Shown here in pieces: positions 1-10,294 of a DNA stretch of 64,000 nt. The DNA is from Dactylis glomerata (Eukaryota > Streptophyta > Magnoliopsida > Poales > Poaceae), in assembly GCA_007115705.1 (NCBI GenBank), contig QXEO01000239.1, positions 2,812,830 through 2,876,829 on the forward strand. Direction: 5' to 3'. The stretch's first letter is position 1. Each line of letters begins with the position of its first letter. The notes under the pieces were generated by a model. The model was not told the DNA's origin. It did not search any database and saw nothing but the letters and a program-made list of their open reading frames with translations. The position numbers and the translations under genes are program-made.

Positions 1-1757
1 TTGGAGCGTCTTTACTTTTGTTTTTATTTTTCTTTTATTTTGTTTGCTGCAATAAATGGTTAGATCACATCATGTTTCTTTTGGAGGAGATGAACTCGCT
101 TTTCATTTGCCAAGAACGCTCTAGTTTTCACTCTTATCAAAAACCGAGTGTTCTTCTTTTTCTGCTACTGCTTTTGGTTTTCGTTTTCGCCTTGATTTGC
201 GTTCAGATCTTCTTATATCTATTTATCAAGGTGTATTTTTGCCTCTAGACCATGTTTGTTTTCCTCAAAAGAGTTGGATTTAAAAAGGTTTGAATGGTGG
301 TTGAAAAGAGAAAAAGCTTTATGCAAAAAAGTGGTACAAGAAGGACCTTGTGTAGACTGTGGCCTAGGCTTTTGCATGTCGTGCTTGATGTCTTTTTGAT
401 AGTATGCTTAGTGGTTTTGCTGTAGCATGACTTGTCTCAAATAACTGAGATTGCTTAATGAGCCTTTGAAAAAATCATGTGTTGTTTTTATCGTTTGGAA
501 GCATTATTTTGGTTTTCTCCTTGATGCTTTATTTGGGTTGACTTGGCGCATGCTCACACATGTTAGACTCTTACAAAGTCGCCAATAGCCTCTATGATCA
601 TTTAGTTTTTGACTTTTGATGCCATCTTATGCTTCTTTTAATGTTGCTTTGTCGCTTTGCATGATTATGGCCGTTATTGCTCTCTTAGTTGGTCGCTCCT
701 AGTCTTTTGCTAGCCCTCATTTTGTACTCGTGCATCCAACTCCCAAAAACCAAGTTTGCCATTGTGTCCACTATAAATTCCTATGCATGGTATTTGTAAG
801 CCATTCCAAAGTAAATTTTCATTTGCTACCTTTCAAAAAACCTTCAAAATACTTCTCGTTTTGTGACACTGTTTTCAGCTCATGGGGACGTAGTGGTCGG
901 ATTTGCTATCTTCCATATTGCTTATTCCAAAAAGGAAAAAAAAGAGAAAAAAGAAAGAAAAAAGGCACTCCTCCATGGTATGTGAATGTTGGTGGGCACC
1001 CGATGGAATCGGTTAGCCATGGTTTGAGAAAGGAAAAAAAGGTGGGGAGGAGTGCCAAGCTTTATAAAAGAGCACAAAAGTGCCAATCTCTCTCTCAAAA
1101 ACTTGCTTCATTTTTGTATGGATGATAGTAAGAACCCCATTGCCAGTCGTTGACAAAAACAACCACCTCTCAAATCCAATTTTTATCTCTCTGTTTTACA
1201 AATGAAAAGCTCTAGCACAAGTTTAATCACTACTTCCCTCCGCGAAGGGCCTTTCTTTTACTTTTATGTTGAGTCACCACCTTCTATCTTTATGCACCAT
1301 TAAGAGAGCATAGTTGTCATTCTGAGTATAATGTGCATTGTCCCAAAGTTTATCATTGATTGATTCATGACTATGGTTTCACTTGTTCCTAAATTATTTG
1401 TATCTAGTCGCCCTCTTAAACTTGAAGGTGTCCTATGCATTTATGTTTTGCTCTCTTTGAAGGACAAGCTGAAAACCATTTGTATGTTTTTCCTTATGAT
1501 TTGATCAAACGTTTGCCTTTCATTGTTTCATTATTTATGATCTTTTGTTTGTGTTCATTTTCATGTTTATAACATGGTTGCTAAGTTCCTATTGTCAAGA
1601 TTATATCTTCATGCCCATGTTTTAAGTTCTTATGATCCCAGCTCACAAATGCTTACATATATGATCAAGATTGTGTAGGTGCATGTCACCTCAAAAATTA
1701 TTTCTTTTGTTTTCACTTACCTACTCGAGGACGAGCAGGAGTTAAGCTTGGGGATGC
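1..1757 (+). mobile_element. B1: 3' internal noncoding region of an Athila-like LTR element
   Basis: No credible coding region is present. The stretch matches the reverse complement of the B3 segments at 45805-47050 and 20681-21312, and its 730-1250 part resembles 18070-18660 of element A. It is therefore a conserved 3' untranslated domain of related Athila elements. It ends in a polypurine-type tract (AAGCTTGGGGATGC) directly before the LTR. An inverted repeat with perfect 11-bp arms (964-974 and 1046-1056, GGCACTCCTCC) is followed by TATAAAAG at 1063-1070. Confidence 0.7.
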
Positions 1758-2040
1758 TGATACGTCTCCAACGTATCTATAATTTTTGATGCTCCATGCT
1801 TGTTTTTACACCATTTGCCTTGTGTTTCGTTACACTTCGTGACACTTTTATACGATTTCCGGAACTAACCTATTGACAAGATGCCACAGTGCCAGTTCCC
1901 TATTTTTTGCTGTTTTTGTGTTTCAGAAAAGCTACACAGGAAATATTCTCGGAATTGGACAAAACAAGTTCCAGAAGTCTTATTTTTCCCGGAAGCTTCC
2001 AGAGAACCGAAGAGGAGTAGGAGTGGGGCCACGAGGGGCC

Positions 2041-2092
2041 CTCACGCCAGGCCGGCGCGGCCCAGGCCCTGGCCGCGCCGCCTAGGTGTGAG
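2041..2092. promoter_or_regulatory. B1 LTR upstream hairpin
   Basis: Imperfect GC-rich inverted repeat. Outer arms are CTCAC/GTGAG and inner arms GGCGCGGCC/GGCCGCGCC, with a short CAGGCCCT-type loop. It ends 37 bp before the TATA box. Similar hairpins with different arm sequences sit at the same place in the B2 and B3 LTRs. Confidence 0.6.
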
Positions 2093-2128
2093 AGCGTCCT
2101 GGCTGCCCCCTGACGACGCCCCTTCGCC

Positions 2129-2137
2129 TATATAAAG
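2129..2137 (+). promoter_or_regulatory. B1 LTR TATA box
   Basis: TATATAAAG in a GC-rich context (CCCCTTCGCC before it), the expected U3 core promoter position about 370 bp into the LTR. The same box is at 51522-51530 in the duplicate. Confidence 0.6.
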
Positions 2138-3400
2138 CCTCGGGACGGAGAACCCTAAGGGAGTCGGCGAAATTTCCAGAACAGTTCCGTAGCTCCGCCG
2201 CCGCCGTCGACAAATTTCGGGGGACAGAAGTCTCTATTCCGGCACCCTGCCGGGACGGGGAAGTGCCCCCGGAGCCATCTCCATCGGTCTCCATCGCCGT
2301 CTCCGCCGTCTCCATCGACCTCACCACCATCTCCATCAACCTTGCTGTCTCCTATGATGAGGAGGGAGTAGTTCATCTCCGGGGCTGAGGGCTCTACCGG
2401 TAGCTATGTGGTTCATCTCTCTCTCCCATGATGTGATCTTTATGTGATCGTGAGCTTTGTATCATGTTGAACAAGTAGATGTTATTATTCAGATATTATG
2501 TGTACTCTAGTGGTATTATTAAAGTAATCTATTCCTCCTGCCATGGTGTAACGGTGACAGTGCGTGCATCATGGTGGTACTTGGTCTAGGCTACGATTGT
2601 GATCTCTTATAGATTATGAGAATAATTATCGCTATGATAGTATTGAAGTGATCTATTCCTCCTTTCATGGTGTAATGTTGACAGTGTGTGCACCGTGTTA
2701 GTACTTGGTCTAAGTTGCAATAATATCTATCTTGAGTTGTGATCTGATTTGAATATCTCTATGAGTGGTGTTTGTCAAGTACTTGATGAACTTTAAGGGG
2801 TGCTTCTGTAGCCACTACGCAATGATTAGTGTTATTCAATAGGAGAGTAATTCAGAGTACCATAGTGAAGAGAAGTTGTTTATTTGTTCAATCATGTTAT
2901 ATTTGTTGGGAGTGTGTCCACTAGTGAAAGTATGATCCCTAGGCCTTGTTTCCAAGCATTGCACACCGTTTACTTCCTGTTTTGTTACATGTTTGCTCGC
3001 AGCGATATTTACTTCAAGTCACATTTGCTACTTATAACCGTCACTACTACTTGTATTTCACTATCTCTTCGCCGAACTAGTGCACCTATACATCTGACAA
3101 GTGTATTGGGTGTGTTGGGGACACAAGAGACTTTCTGTATTGTAATTGCAGGGTTGCTTGAGAGGGATAGCTTTGACCTCTTCCTCCCTGAGTTCGATAA
3201 ACCTTGGGTGATCCACTTAAGGGAAACTTGCTGCTGCTCTACAAACCTCTGCACTTGGAGGCCCAACACTGTCTACAAGAACAGACGCGTGCGTAGACAT
3301 CACTTACTTAGCAGAAAAAAAGCAAAAATTGTATACACATAAAAAAAATCCTACATATATGTAGGTTTTTTTAATCAAAAATCAAGGTAGGGCAGCCACC

Positions 3401-3658
3401 CTACCTTGCCCTAAGGGGAGCTCTGCCCCTAGCCGCGTCGTGGTCGAGTAGTGGGTTTATCGGGCCGATGGTGAACAGCTTCTTGCCATCGCTGGACAAG
3501 GTCTCATCGAGCGCGTCGAAGAAGTCTCCCTCGAGCACGTGGCACAAGTTGAGGAGCAGCCCATCGCCGGGAACGCCGAGGCTGCCCTGCTTCATCACGA
3601 GCTGCATGAACTCCTGTGAGGAAGAGTTCTTGCGACGGGACGGGTAGGCCAGGCGCAC
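3401..3658 (-). pseudogene. Glycosyltransferase exon fragment, array unit 1
   Basis: The minus strand is open for 85 codons and reads as an internal piece of a plant UDP-glycosyltransferase. It includes LFTIGPINPLLD, similar to the LFAIGPLNPLLD-type stretch just before the HECLDWLD block of the zeatin O-glucosyltransferase (UGT93) group. The preceding part (EFMQLVMKQG...LEGDFFDALDETL) also fits that family. The UDP-binding PSPG box and the N-terminal half are missing, and the frame runs into the unit hairpin. It is a captured exon fragment without expected enzyme activity. Family assignment is from memory. Confidence 0.55.
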
Positions 3659-4383
3659 GCACCAAGCGGTGCTCGGGGTCTAGAAGTTTGGTGGGGTGAA
3701 ATCACAGACATATATCATTATTTAACTGTAAAACTATAGGGATGGGGTGGGGGCATTGCCCCTCCCTATACTTGTATTGTATGAAATTTAGTTTGGTCGA
3801 TTGTTAAAGTTTTCAATCAATATCTGATTGCATAACACAAAGTAAAAGCCGCTTCCTTGAATTTTTGTATTATTTACCACAATGTAATAGAAACATATTT
3901 AAATAGAAGTATAACCTACGAATGCACCGATAACAAACATATCTATGTATTTTGAAGCTTGTTATGCTATTATTTATGATACTCGACAACTTCTATTATA
4001 TTTATTGGGACTAATATATCAATAGTTATAATAGTGAACACATTTTTCTTTTACACTTTGATGTTTTGGATGGATATTAGACAAAGCGGAAAGTAGCCTC
4101 TCATTGCGGTGAAATTGGAGTCCCTCAAAATTTATCTCTCCCACGAATAGCTCTTAAAATTGTCAAAGTCTTCCCAAACATGATGCCATATGAAATAAAT
4201 CAAAACATGAAAGTTGTGGGTCTTATTTAAAGCTTTCATTTGCCTATTTAAACGTCCAAATCCAAGTTCTTAGGCGACCAGAAAGTCTGCTTTACTTAGC
4301 AGAAAATAGTAAAAATTGTATACACATAAGAAAAATCCTACATATATGTAGTTTTTATCAAAAATCAAGGTAGGGCAGCCACC

Positions 4384-4625
4384 CTACCTTGCCCTAAGGG
4401 GAGCTCTGCCCCTAGCCGCGTCGAGGTTGAGTAGTGGGTTTATCGGGCCGATGGTGAACATCTTCTTGCCATCGCTGTACAAGGTCTCATCGAGCGCGTC
4501 AAACAAGTTTCCCTCGAACGGGTGACACGAGTTAAGGAGCACCCCGTCACCGGGAATGCCGAGGCCGCCCTGCTTCATCACGAGCTGCATGAACTCCTAT
4601 GAGGAAGTGTTCTTGCGGTGGGACG
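4384..4625 (-). pseudogene. Glycosyltransferase exon fragment, array unit 2
   Basis: Diverged copy of the unit 1 fragment, open for 68 codons and keeping MFTIGPINPLL and ALDETL. It differs at about a dozen residues (for example GIPGDGVLLNSC for GVPGDGLLLNLC). A stop (TAG in CTCCTATGAGG on the minus strand) cuts off the upstream part that unit 1 still has open. Confidence 0.5.
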
Positions 4626-5365
4626 GGTAGGCCAGGCACGCGCACCAGTTGGTGCTCCGGGTCTAGAATTTTGGTAGGGTGAAATCATAGACATATATCA
4701 TTATTTAACTATAAAATTACACTGGTAGGGTGGGGGGGGGGCATTGTCCCCCTCCTTGTATTTGTATTGTATGAAATTTAGTTTTCTCGATTGTTAAAGT
4801 TTTCAATCAACATTTGATTGCATAACGTAAAGTAAAAGCCGCTTCCTTGAATTTTTGTATTATTTACAATAATGTAATAGAAACATATTTAAATAGAAGT
4901 ATAACCTACGAATGCACGATAATAAACATATCTATGTATTTTAAGCTTGTTATGCTTTATGTTACTCGACAACTTCTATTATATTTATTAGGACTAAAAT
5001 ATTACTAGTTATTATAGTGAACGTATTTTACACTTTGATGTGTTGGATGGATATTAGGCGAAGCGGGAAGTAGCCTCTCATTGTGGTGAAATTTGGAGTC
5101 CCTAAAAAAATTTCTCTCCCAGGAATAGCTCTTAAAAATCGTCAAAAGTCTCCCCAAACATGATGCCAAATGAAATAAATCAAAACATGAAAGTTGTGGG
5201 TCTTTTCAAAGCTTTCATTTGCCTACTTAAACGTCTAAATCCGAGTTCTTAGGTGACCAAAAAATCCGCTTTACTTAGCAGAAAATAGCAAAAATTGTAT
5301 ACATATAAGAAAATGCCTACATATATGTAGTTTTTTATATCAAAAATCAAGGTAGGGCAGCCACC

Positions 5366-5625
5366 CTACCTTGCCCTAAGGGGAGCTCCACCCTTGGCTG
5401 CGTCGAGGTCAACCAGTGGGTTTATTGGGTCGATGGTGAACAACTTCTTGTCGTCACTGGACAGGGTCTCGTCGAGCGCGTCGAGGAAGTCTCCCTCGAG
5501 CGCGCGGCACGGGTTGAGGAGCAGCCCAACGTCGGGAATGCCGAGGCCACCCTGCTTCGTCACCAGCTGCATGAATTCCTCGGTGAGGAAGAGTTCTAGC
5601 AGCTAGACGGGCAGGCCGAGCGCGT
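5366..5625 (-). pseudogene. Glycosyltransferase exon fragment, array unit 3
   Basis: Third diverged copy, open for 68 codons (LFTIDPINPLVDLDAAKG). The GC-rich gene-derived part stands out from the AT-rich rest of the unit. As in units 1 and 2, the fragment is joined on its 3' side to the CCCTACC hairpin. Confidence 0.5.
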
Positions 5626-6380
5626 GCACCAAGCGGTGATTGGGGTCCTAGATAGTGGTAGAGAACGGTCTAGAAGTTTGGTAGGGTGAAATCATAGACA
5701 TATATCATTATTTAACTATAAAACTATAGGGGGTATGCCCCCTTTATTTGTATTGTATAAAATTAAGTTTTGCTGATTGTTAAAGGTCTTTAATCAACAT
5801 CTAATTGCATAACGTAAGGTAAAAGCCGTTTATTTGAATTTTTATATTATTTACCATAAGGTAACAGAAAGATATTTAAATAGAAGTAGAACCTACGAAT
5901 GCACCCATAATAAACATATCTATGTATTTTGAAGCTTATTATGCTATTATTTATAATACTCGGCAACTTCTATTATATTTATTGGGTCTAATATATTAAT
6001 ATTTATAATGAAGGCGTTTTTCTTTTACACTTTGATGTGTTGGATGGATATTAGACAAAGTGGGAAGTAGCCTCTCATTGCGGTGAAATTCGGAGTCTCT
6101 CAAAATTTCTCTTTCCCAGGAATAGTTCTTAAAAATCGTCAAAAGTCTTCCTAAATATAATTCCAAATGAAATAAATCAAAATATAAAAGTTATGGGTAT
6201 TTTCCAAATCTTTTATTTGCCTATTTAAATGCCTAAATCTGAGTTCTTAGGCGATCAGAAAGTATGCTTTACTTAGCAGAAAATAGCAAAAAATATATAT
6301 ACATAAGAAAATGTCTATATATATATGTAGTTTTTTTCAAACTACCTTTCCCTAAGGGAAACTCTGCCCTTGGGAGTATC

Positions 6381-7439
6381 AACATCTAAAAAAAAGTAGG
6401 AGTATGAAAATAAAAGGGCACCTTTCGGAATATGCCTGACAACATGTAGACAATGATCTCTCATGTACCAAACCCAACAGATCGTGCATTACTGTACAAC
6501 TTATAACACCTAAATATCAGTCAATTGAAGTCATTCAAATCTTAGTTACAAGTTACAACATAACTGCAACTCAATAAGCAGCATGAATCTCAAAACAAAT
6601 TTAACGGTTTGGGTATTTTCTCTCAGATACAACCTAGGTGTAACTAGAATATCTCAGTTGCAACCTACATGCAACTAGAAAAATCTCAGTTACAACCCAT
6701 TTAAACTAGAGAAATCTCAGTTGCAGTCTACTTATAAATTGGGAAACCTCACTTACAACTCACTTGTAAGTTGTAACTGTCATATTAGCATGAATCGCTA
6801 GGCAAGACTAATGGCTAAACACACCCTTAGGCACCTAAGAACTAGCAAAATCATAAATTTATCTACTTGTAGATAGACTACCCACGTTTAATAATTTGTG
6901 ATGTTTGGGGTGCTGTTTTGGCACCCGGGAGCCTATGCTCCCGGTTATTGAAATCTGTTGAAAAAGAATTAAAATGTTAAATAAATTTGACAGATAATTC
7001 CGCGTGTAAATCTCGACACTCTATGTGCTCATAAAGTCATTTATAAGATTTTTTTTTATATTTTTGGGTTGTGTTTAAGAAGAAAAAATTCGGTGCTAAG
7101 AAAAGCTTTGCACGAGACATATTTTTGTATTTTTATACAAAACATAAAAATATCAGTTTTCCACAAAACTTGGCGACACACATAGAATATTGAGACAATA
7201 TGTGTTAAATTATTGTTTGATTTTTTGGGCACTTTGACATGTTTTTTTGTGTGGTAGGAGCATATGCTCCCATGTGCTAAATTAAATATCTGGTTATGTT
7301 TCGGCAAAATAATTTAGTTTGCTAAAACGTGTTACATTAAGGATCAAAGGTACTTCCTTCCATCCGAATTACTTGTCGTGAAATGAGTGAACAACGGATA
7401 AGTATTTTGAATTAGAGGACATACTTTTAAATCGAGGCC
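6381..7439. other. AT-rich spacer with short repeats and palindromes
   Basis: No gene is visible. The region starts where array unit 4 breaks off and includes a 31-32 bp minisatellite (annotated separately). Two related palindromes, GGGAGCCTATGCTCCC near 6928 and GGAGCATATGCTCC near 7258, bracket ~330 bp and could be the ends of a small MITE-like element. No target-site duplication could be confirmed. Confidence 0.4.
6622..6779. repeat. 31-32 bp minisatellite, five copies
   Basis: Consecutive repeats start with CTCAG or CTCAC at 6622, 6653, 6685, 6716 and 6748. Each continues as a degenerate TTGCAACCTACxTGxAACTAG-like block. The duplicate carries the same array from 56011. Confidence 0.6.
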
Positions 7440-7518
7440 GTCAAGGAAGTCTCCCTCAAGGGTGCAACACGAATTCTAGAGCAGCCCGGCGCCAAGAACG
7501 TCGAGGTCGCCCTGCTAC
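7440..7518 (-). pseudogene. Short glycosyltransferase fragment next to LTR B2
   Basis: About 80 bp (GTCAAGGAAGTCTCCCTC onward, ending CCCTGCTACGTGA) matches the central part of the array gene fragment and stops at the B2 LTR start. It is probably the left remnant of an array unit into which B2 inserted. Confidence 0.5.
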
Positions 7519-7805
7519 GTGAATGATACGTCTCAAACGTATCTATAATTTTTGATGCTCCATGCTTGTTTATACACCATTTGCTTTGTGTTTTGTTACA
7601 CTTCGTGACGTTTTTATGTATTTTCTAGAACTAACCTACTAATGAGATGCCACAGTGCCAGTTCCCTGTTTTTTGCTGTTTTTGTGTTTCAGAAAAGCTA
7701 CATAGGAAATATTCTCGGAATTGGACGAAACGAAGCCCGAACCTCCCATTTTTCCCGGACACATGACGAAGACCGAAGGAGAGCCGGAGGGGAGCCAGGG
7801 AGCAA

Positions 7806-7856
7806 CCACACCAAGGGGTGGCACGCCCTCCTGGCCCACGCCACCACATGGTGTGG
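7806..7856. promoter_or_regulatory. B2 LTR upstream hairpin
   Basis: Inverted repeat with outer arms CCACACCA/TGGTGTGG and inner GGTGGC/GCCACC. It ends 36 bp before TATTTAAA. The arm sequence differs from B1 but layout and spacing are the same. Confidence 0.5.
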
Positions 7857-8583
7857 GGGCCCTGGTCCACCTCTGACATCGCCCCTTTGCCTATTTAAAG
7901 CCTCCGTCTCTGAAACCCTAAATCAATCGGTATTTTTCGAGAAAGAGTTCTGCAGCTCCGCCGCCGCCACCGATGAATTTCGGGGCACAAAAGTCTCTGT
8001 TCCGGCACCCTGTCGGGATGGGGAAGTGCCCCCGGAGCCATCTCCATCGACGCCATCGCCTCCACCGCCGTCTCCATCGACTTTACCGCCATCTCCACCA
8101 ACGTTGTTGTCTCCTATGATGAGGAGGGACTAGTTCTCCCCCGGGACTGAGGGCTCTACCGGTAGCTATGTGGTTCATCTCTCTCTCCTATGATGTGATC
8201 TATATGTGATCGTGAGCTTTGTATCTAGTTGAATTGGTAGATGCTATTCTTCATATATTATGATACTCCCGTGCTTTATTATTGTAATCTCTGAAGACAC
8301 CTTGTACCATGATGTGAAGGTGACAGTGTGCACATTATGTGTGTCTCTTTGGCTAGTGTCTCTATGAATTGTTGGTGTTTGTTGGAACCATCTAGTGCGC
8401 TCAAGGTGATAGTGTGGGGCAATCTAGTTTGGGGAAATGCAAACTTTGAGGAGTGCTTCGTAAACCTACACATGATTAGTATTCGTTATCCATTAGAGAA
8501 TAGTTTAGAGTGGCATAGTGAAGATAGTTATTTATGTGTTCAATTATGTTATCTTTGTTGAGATTGTCCACTAGTGAAAGTAT

Positions 8584-8588
8584 GATCC
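8584..8588. other. Probable target-site duplication of B3 (GATCC)
   Basis: The five bases before the B3 LTR are GATCC. The intact B1 LTR reads GATCCCTAGGCC at the same site. The partner copy should follow the B3 5' LTR outside the window. Confidence 0.5.
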
Positions 8589-10217
8589 TGATGGCTTGTA
8601 AGTACAGCTCGTTGGGAACCCCAAGAGGAAGGTATGATGAGCACATCAGCAAGTCTTCCCTCAGTTGTGAAACCAAGGTTTATTGAACCAGTAGGAGAAA
8701 GCCAAACTTTAGTAGGTGATGCTTGCTAGCTTCGTGACACTCCAGACAATGGAGCCAGAAATATTACTGGTGCATCTTCACCTAGCAGCGACGTGAAACC
8801 TGCACACAACACAACCAAGAACTTTGCTCCCAACTTACGATGAGGTTGTCAATCTCACCGGTTTGCTGTAAACAAAGGATTGAGCGTATCGAGTGGTAAA
8901 AGAATAATAGTATGCAACAAAGTAAACAGTACAAGTAAAAGTAAAACAGTATAGCAATGTAAAGGAAATTGCACCGGGGTCCATAGTTCACTAGTGTTGT
9001 CTCTCCATAAGATAAATAACAACATGTGGGTAAACAAATTACAGTTGGGCAATTGATAGAATAAAGATAACGTACATATGTCATGAGGATCACTATGAGA
9101 TTCACTCTGGGCATTACGACAAAATACATAGACCGCCATCCAACTGCATCTATGACTAAAAATCCACTCGCGGGGAGTCATCCGAGAACCCTTGAGTATT
9201 AAGTTGCGAATAACAGATAATTGCATTAAGCAAAGTGTATAATGTAAACAAAGCAAATGTCCTTGGACACAAGAATGTTGTTTTCTCCCTAGTGGCAATA
9301 GCACATCTACAACCTTAGAGGTTTCTGTCACTCCCCCAGATTACTAGAGGCATGAACCCAACTATCGAGCATAAATACTCCCTCTTGGAGTCACTAGAAT
9401 CTACTCGGCAAAGATAGCTACTAGCAACGGAAAGCATGCAAGATCATAAACAACATAGAGATAACATAAAGATATATATTCAGCGCATCAACTTAACATA
9501 GTACCAATACTCATCGGATCCCAACAAACACAACATGTAGAATTACATAAAGATGATCCTGATCATGTAGGGCAGCTCGCAAGATCTAAACATGAAGCAC
9601 ATGGTGGAGGAGACAACCATCTCGCTACTGCTATGGACCCGTAGTCCAAGGTAGACTACTCACACATCACTCCAGAGGCGACCATGGTGGTGTAGAAGGC
9701 CTCTGGCAGGGATTCCCCTCTCCAGCAGGGTGCCGGGAAGAGCTCCTGGATCCTCCCGATCTCACGACGGCGATGGTGGCGGCTTGCAGTATGTTTCGTG
9801 GAAAAGAGATCTGTCCCTTAGGTTTTTCCCGTCGAGGGGAACTTATAGGCCAAAGGGCAGCGTCAGAAGGTGGGCCACCTAGCCTCACCATATGGTGGCA
9901 CGGCCAGGGGCTGGGCCGCGCCACCCTATGGTGAGCCTGGCCCCTGGCCCCCCGCCGTCTCATCTTCGGTCTTCGCGAAGCCTCGGTAAAAATAGGAGGT
10001 TCGGCTTTTGTTTCATCCAATTCTGAGAATATTTCCTGTGTAGCTTTTCGGAAACACAAAAACAGCAGAAAACAGGGAACTGGCACTGTGGCATCTCGTT
10101 AATAGGTTAGTTCCAGAAAATGCATAAAAATGCCATGAAGTGTAACAAAATACAAAGCAAATGGTGTATAAACAAGCATGGAGCATCAAAAATTATAGAT
10201 ACGTTTAAGACGTATCA
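8589..10217 (-). mobile_element. B3 3' LTR (minus strand, 1629 bp)
   Basis: Read on the minus strand the LTR starts TGATACGTCTTAAACG at 10217 and ends CTTACAAGCCATCA at 8589. The end block 'CCTCTTGGGGTTCCCAACG' is typical of Triticeae-like Athila LTRs. On the minus strand a polypurine tract (AAGCTTGGGGATGC) precedes it, so this is the 3' LTR. It has a hairpin at 9884-9935 and TATAAGT at about 9842-9848, 36 bp downstream of the hairpin. The internal region continues to the right but is split by elements A and C. Confidence 0.75.
9884..9935. promoter_or_regulatory. B3 LTR upstream hairpin
   Basis: Near-perfect inverted repeat: CTCACCATA..GGTGGC arms facing GCCACC..TATGGTGAG, with about 20 of 22 positions pairing. 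It is the strongest of the LTR hairpins in the window. The TATA-like TATAAGT lies 36 bp downstream on the minus strand. Confidence 0.6.
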
Positions 10218-10289
10218 AGCATCCCCAAGCTTAACTCCTGCTCGTCCTTGAGTAGGTAAGTGATAATAAAAGAATAATTTTTGAGGTGA
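10218..10289 (-). mobile_element. B3 internal DNA, segment next to the 3' LTR
   Basis: Seventy-two bases of B3 3' noncoding DNA including the polypurine tract. The segment continues at 20681 on the other side of element A. The contiguous version is seen in B1 at about 1680-1757. Confidence 0.75.
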
Positions 10290-10294
10290 CATGC
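10290..10294. other. Target-site duplication of element A, left copy (CATGC)
   Basis: CATGC here and at 20676-20680 flank element A exactly. B1 has a single GCATG at the corresponding site, which confirms the duplication. Confidence 0.9.

Larger units (their letters stand above)
1758..3302 (+). mobile_element. B1 LTR (3' LTR, 1545 bp)
   Basis: The LTR starts TGATACGTCTCC after a polypurine tract and ends GTAGACATCA, so it has the TG...CA ends of an LTR. It carries a TATATAAAG box at 2129, a GC-rich hairpin just upstream and an R/U5-like remainder. The internal region lies to the left, so this is the 3' LTR. The right flank (CTTACTTAGCAG) is the first unit of the ~1-kb tandem array, so the element inserted into that array. 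Its 5' LTR is outside the window. A close copy is at 51151-52695. Confidence 0.8.
3303..6380. repeat. Tandem array of ~1-kb units carrying a glycosyltransferase exon fragment
   Basis: Units start at TTACTTAGCAG: 3304-4291 (988 bp), 4292-5270 (979 bp), 5271-6268 (998 bp) and a truncated fourth unit at 6269-~6380. Each full unit has a palindrome CTACATATATGTAG and a hairpin with perfect 9-bp arms (AAGGTAGGG/CCCTACCTT). These are followed by a ~250-bp GC-rich gene fragment and then ~700 bp of AT-rich DNA. Units differ from each other by roughly a tenth of positions in parts, so they are not recent copies. The unit type (satellite, transposon array or Helitron-like capture) is unresolved. Confidence 0.75.
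7524..8588 (+). mobile_element. B2 LTR, 5' part, truncated by insertion of B3
   Basis: Starts TGATACGTCTCAAACG and follows the Athila LTR layout: hairpin at 7806-7856, TATTTAAA at 7892-7899, CT-rich leader, then AT-rich DNA. It stops at ...AGTATGATCC (8588), where B3 begins. B1 continues past the same point with CTAGGCC, so the rest of B2 should lie beyond the far end of B3. Whether it is a 5' LTR or a solo LTR cannot be told. Confidence 0.7.

Noticed and set aside
2884..3342. 152-codon plus-strand ORF in the B1 LTR (and 52277-52843)
   Set aside because: It lies in the LTR R/U5 region and runs past the LTR end, shows no protein-like composition and is explained by the element.
8855..9331. 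158-codon minus-strand ORF (and 58247-58723)
   Set aside because: It falls wholly inside the B3 LTR, with no family resemblance; the frame is incidental.
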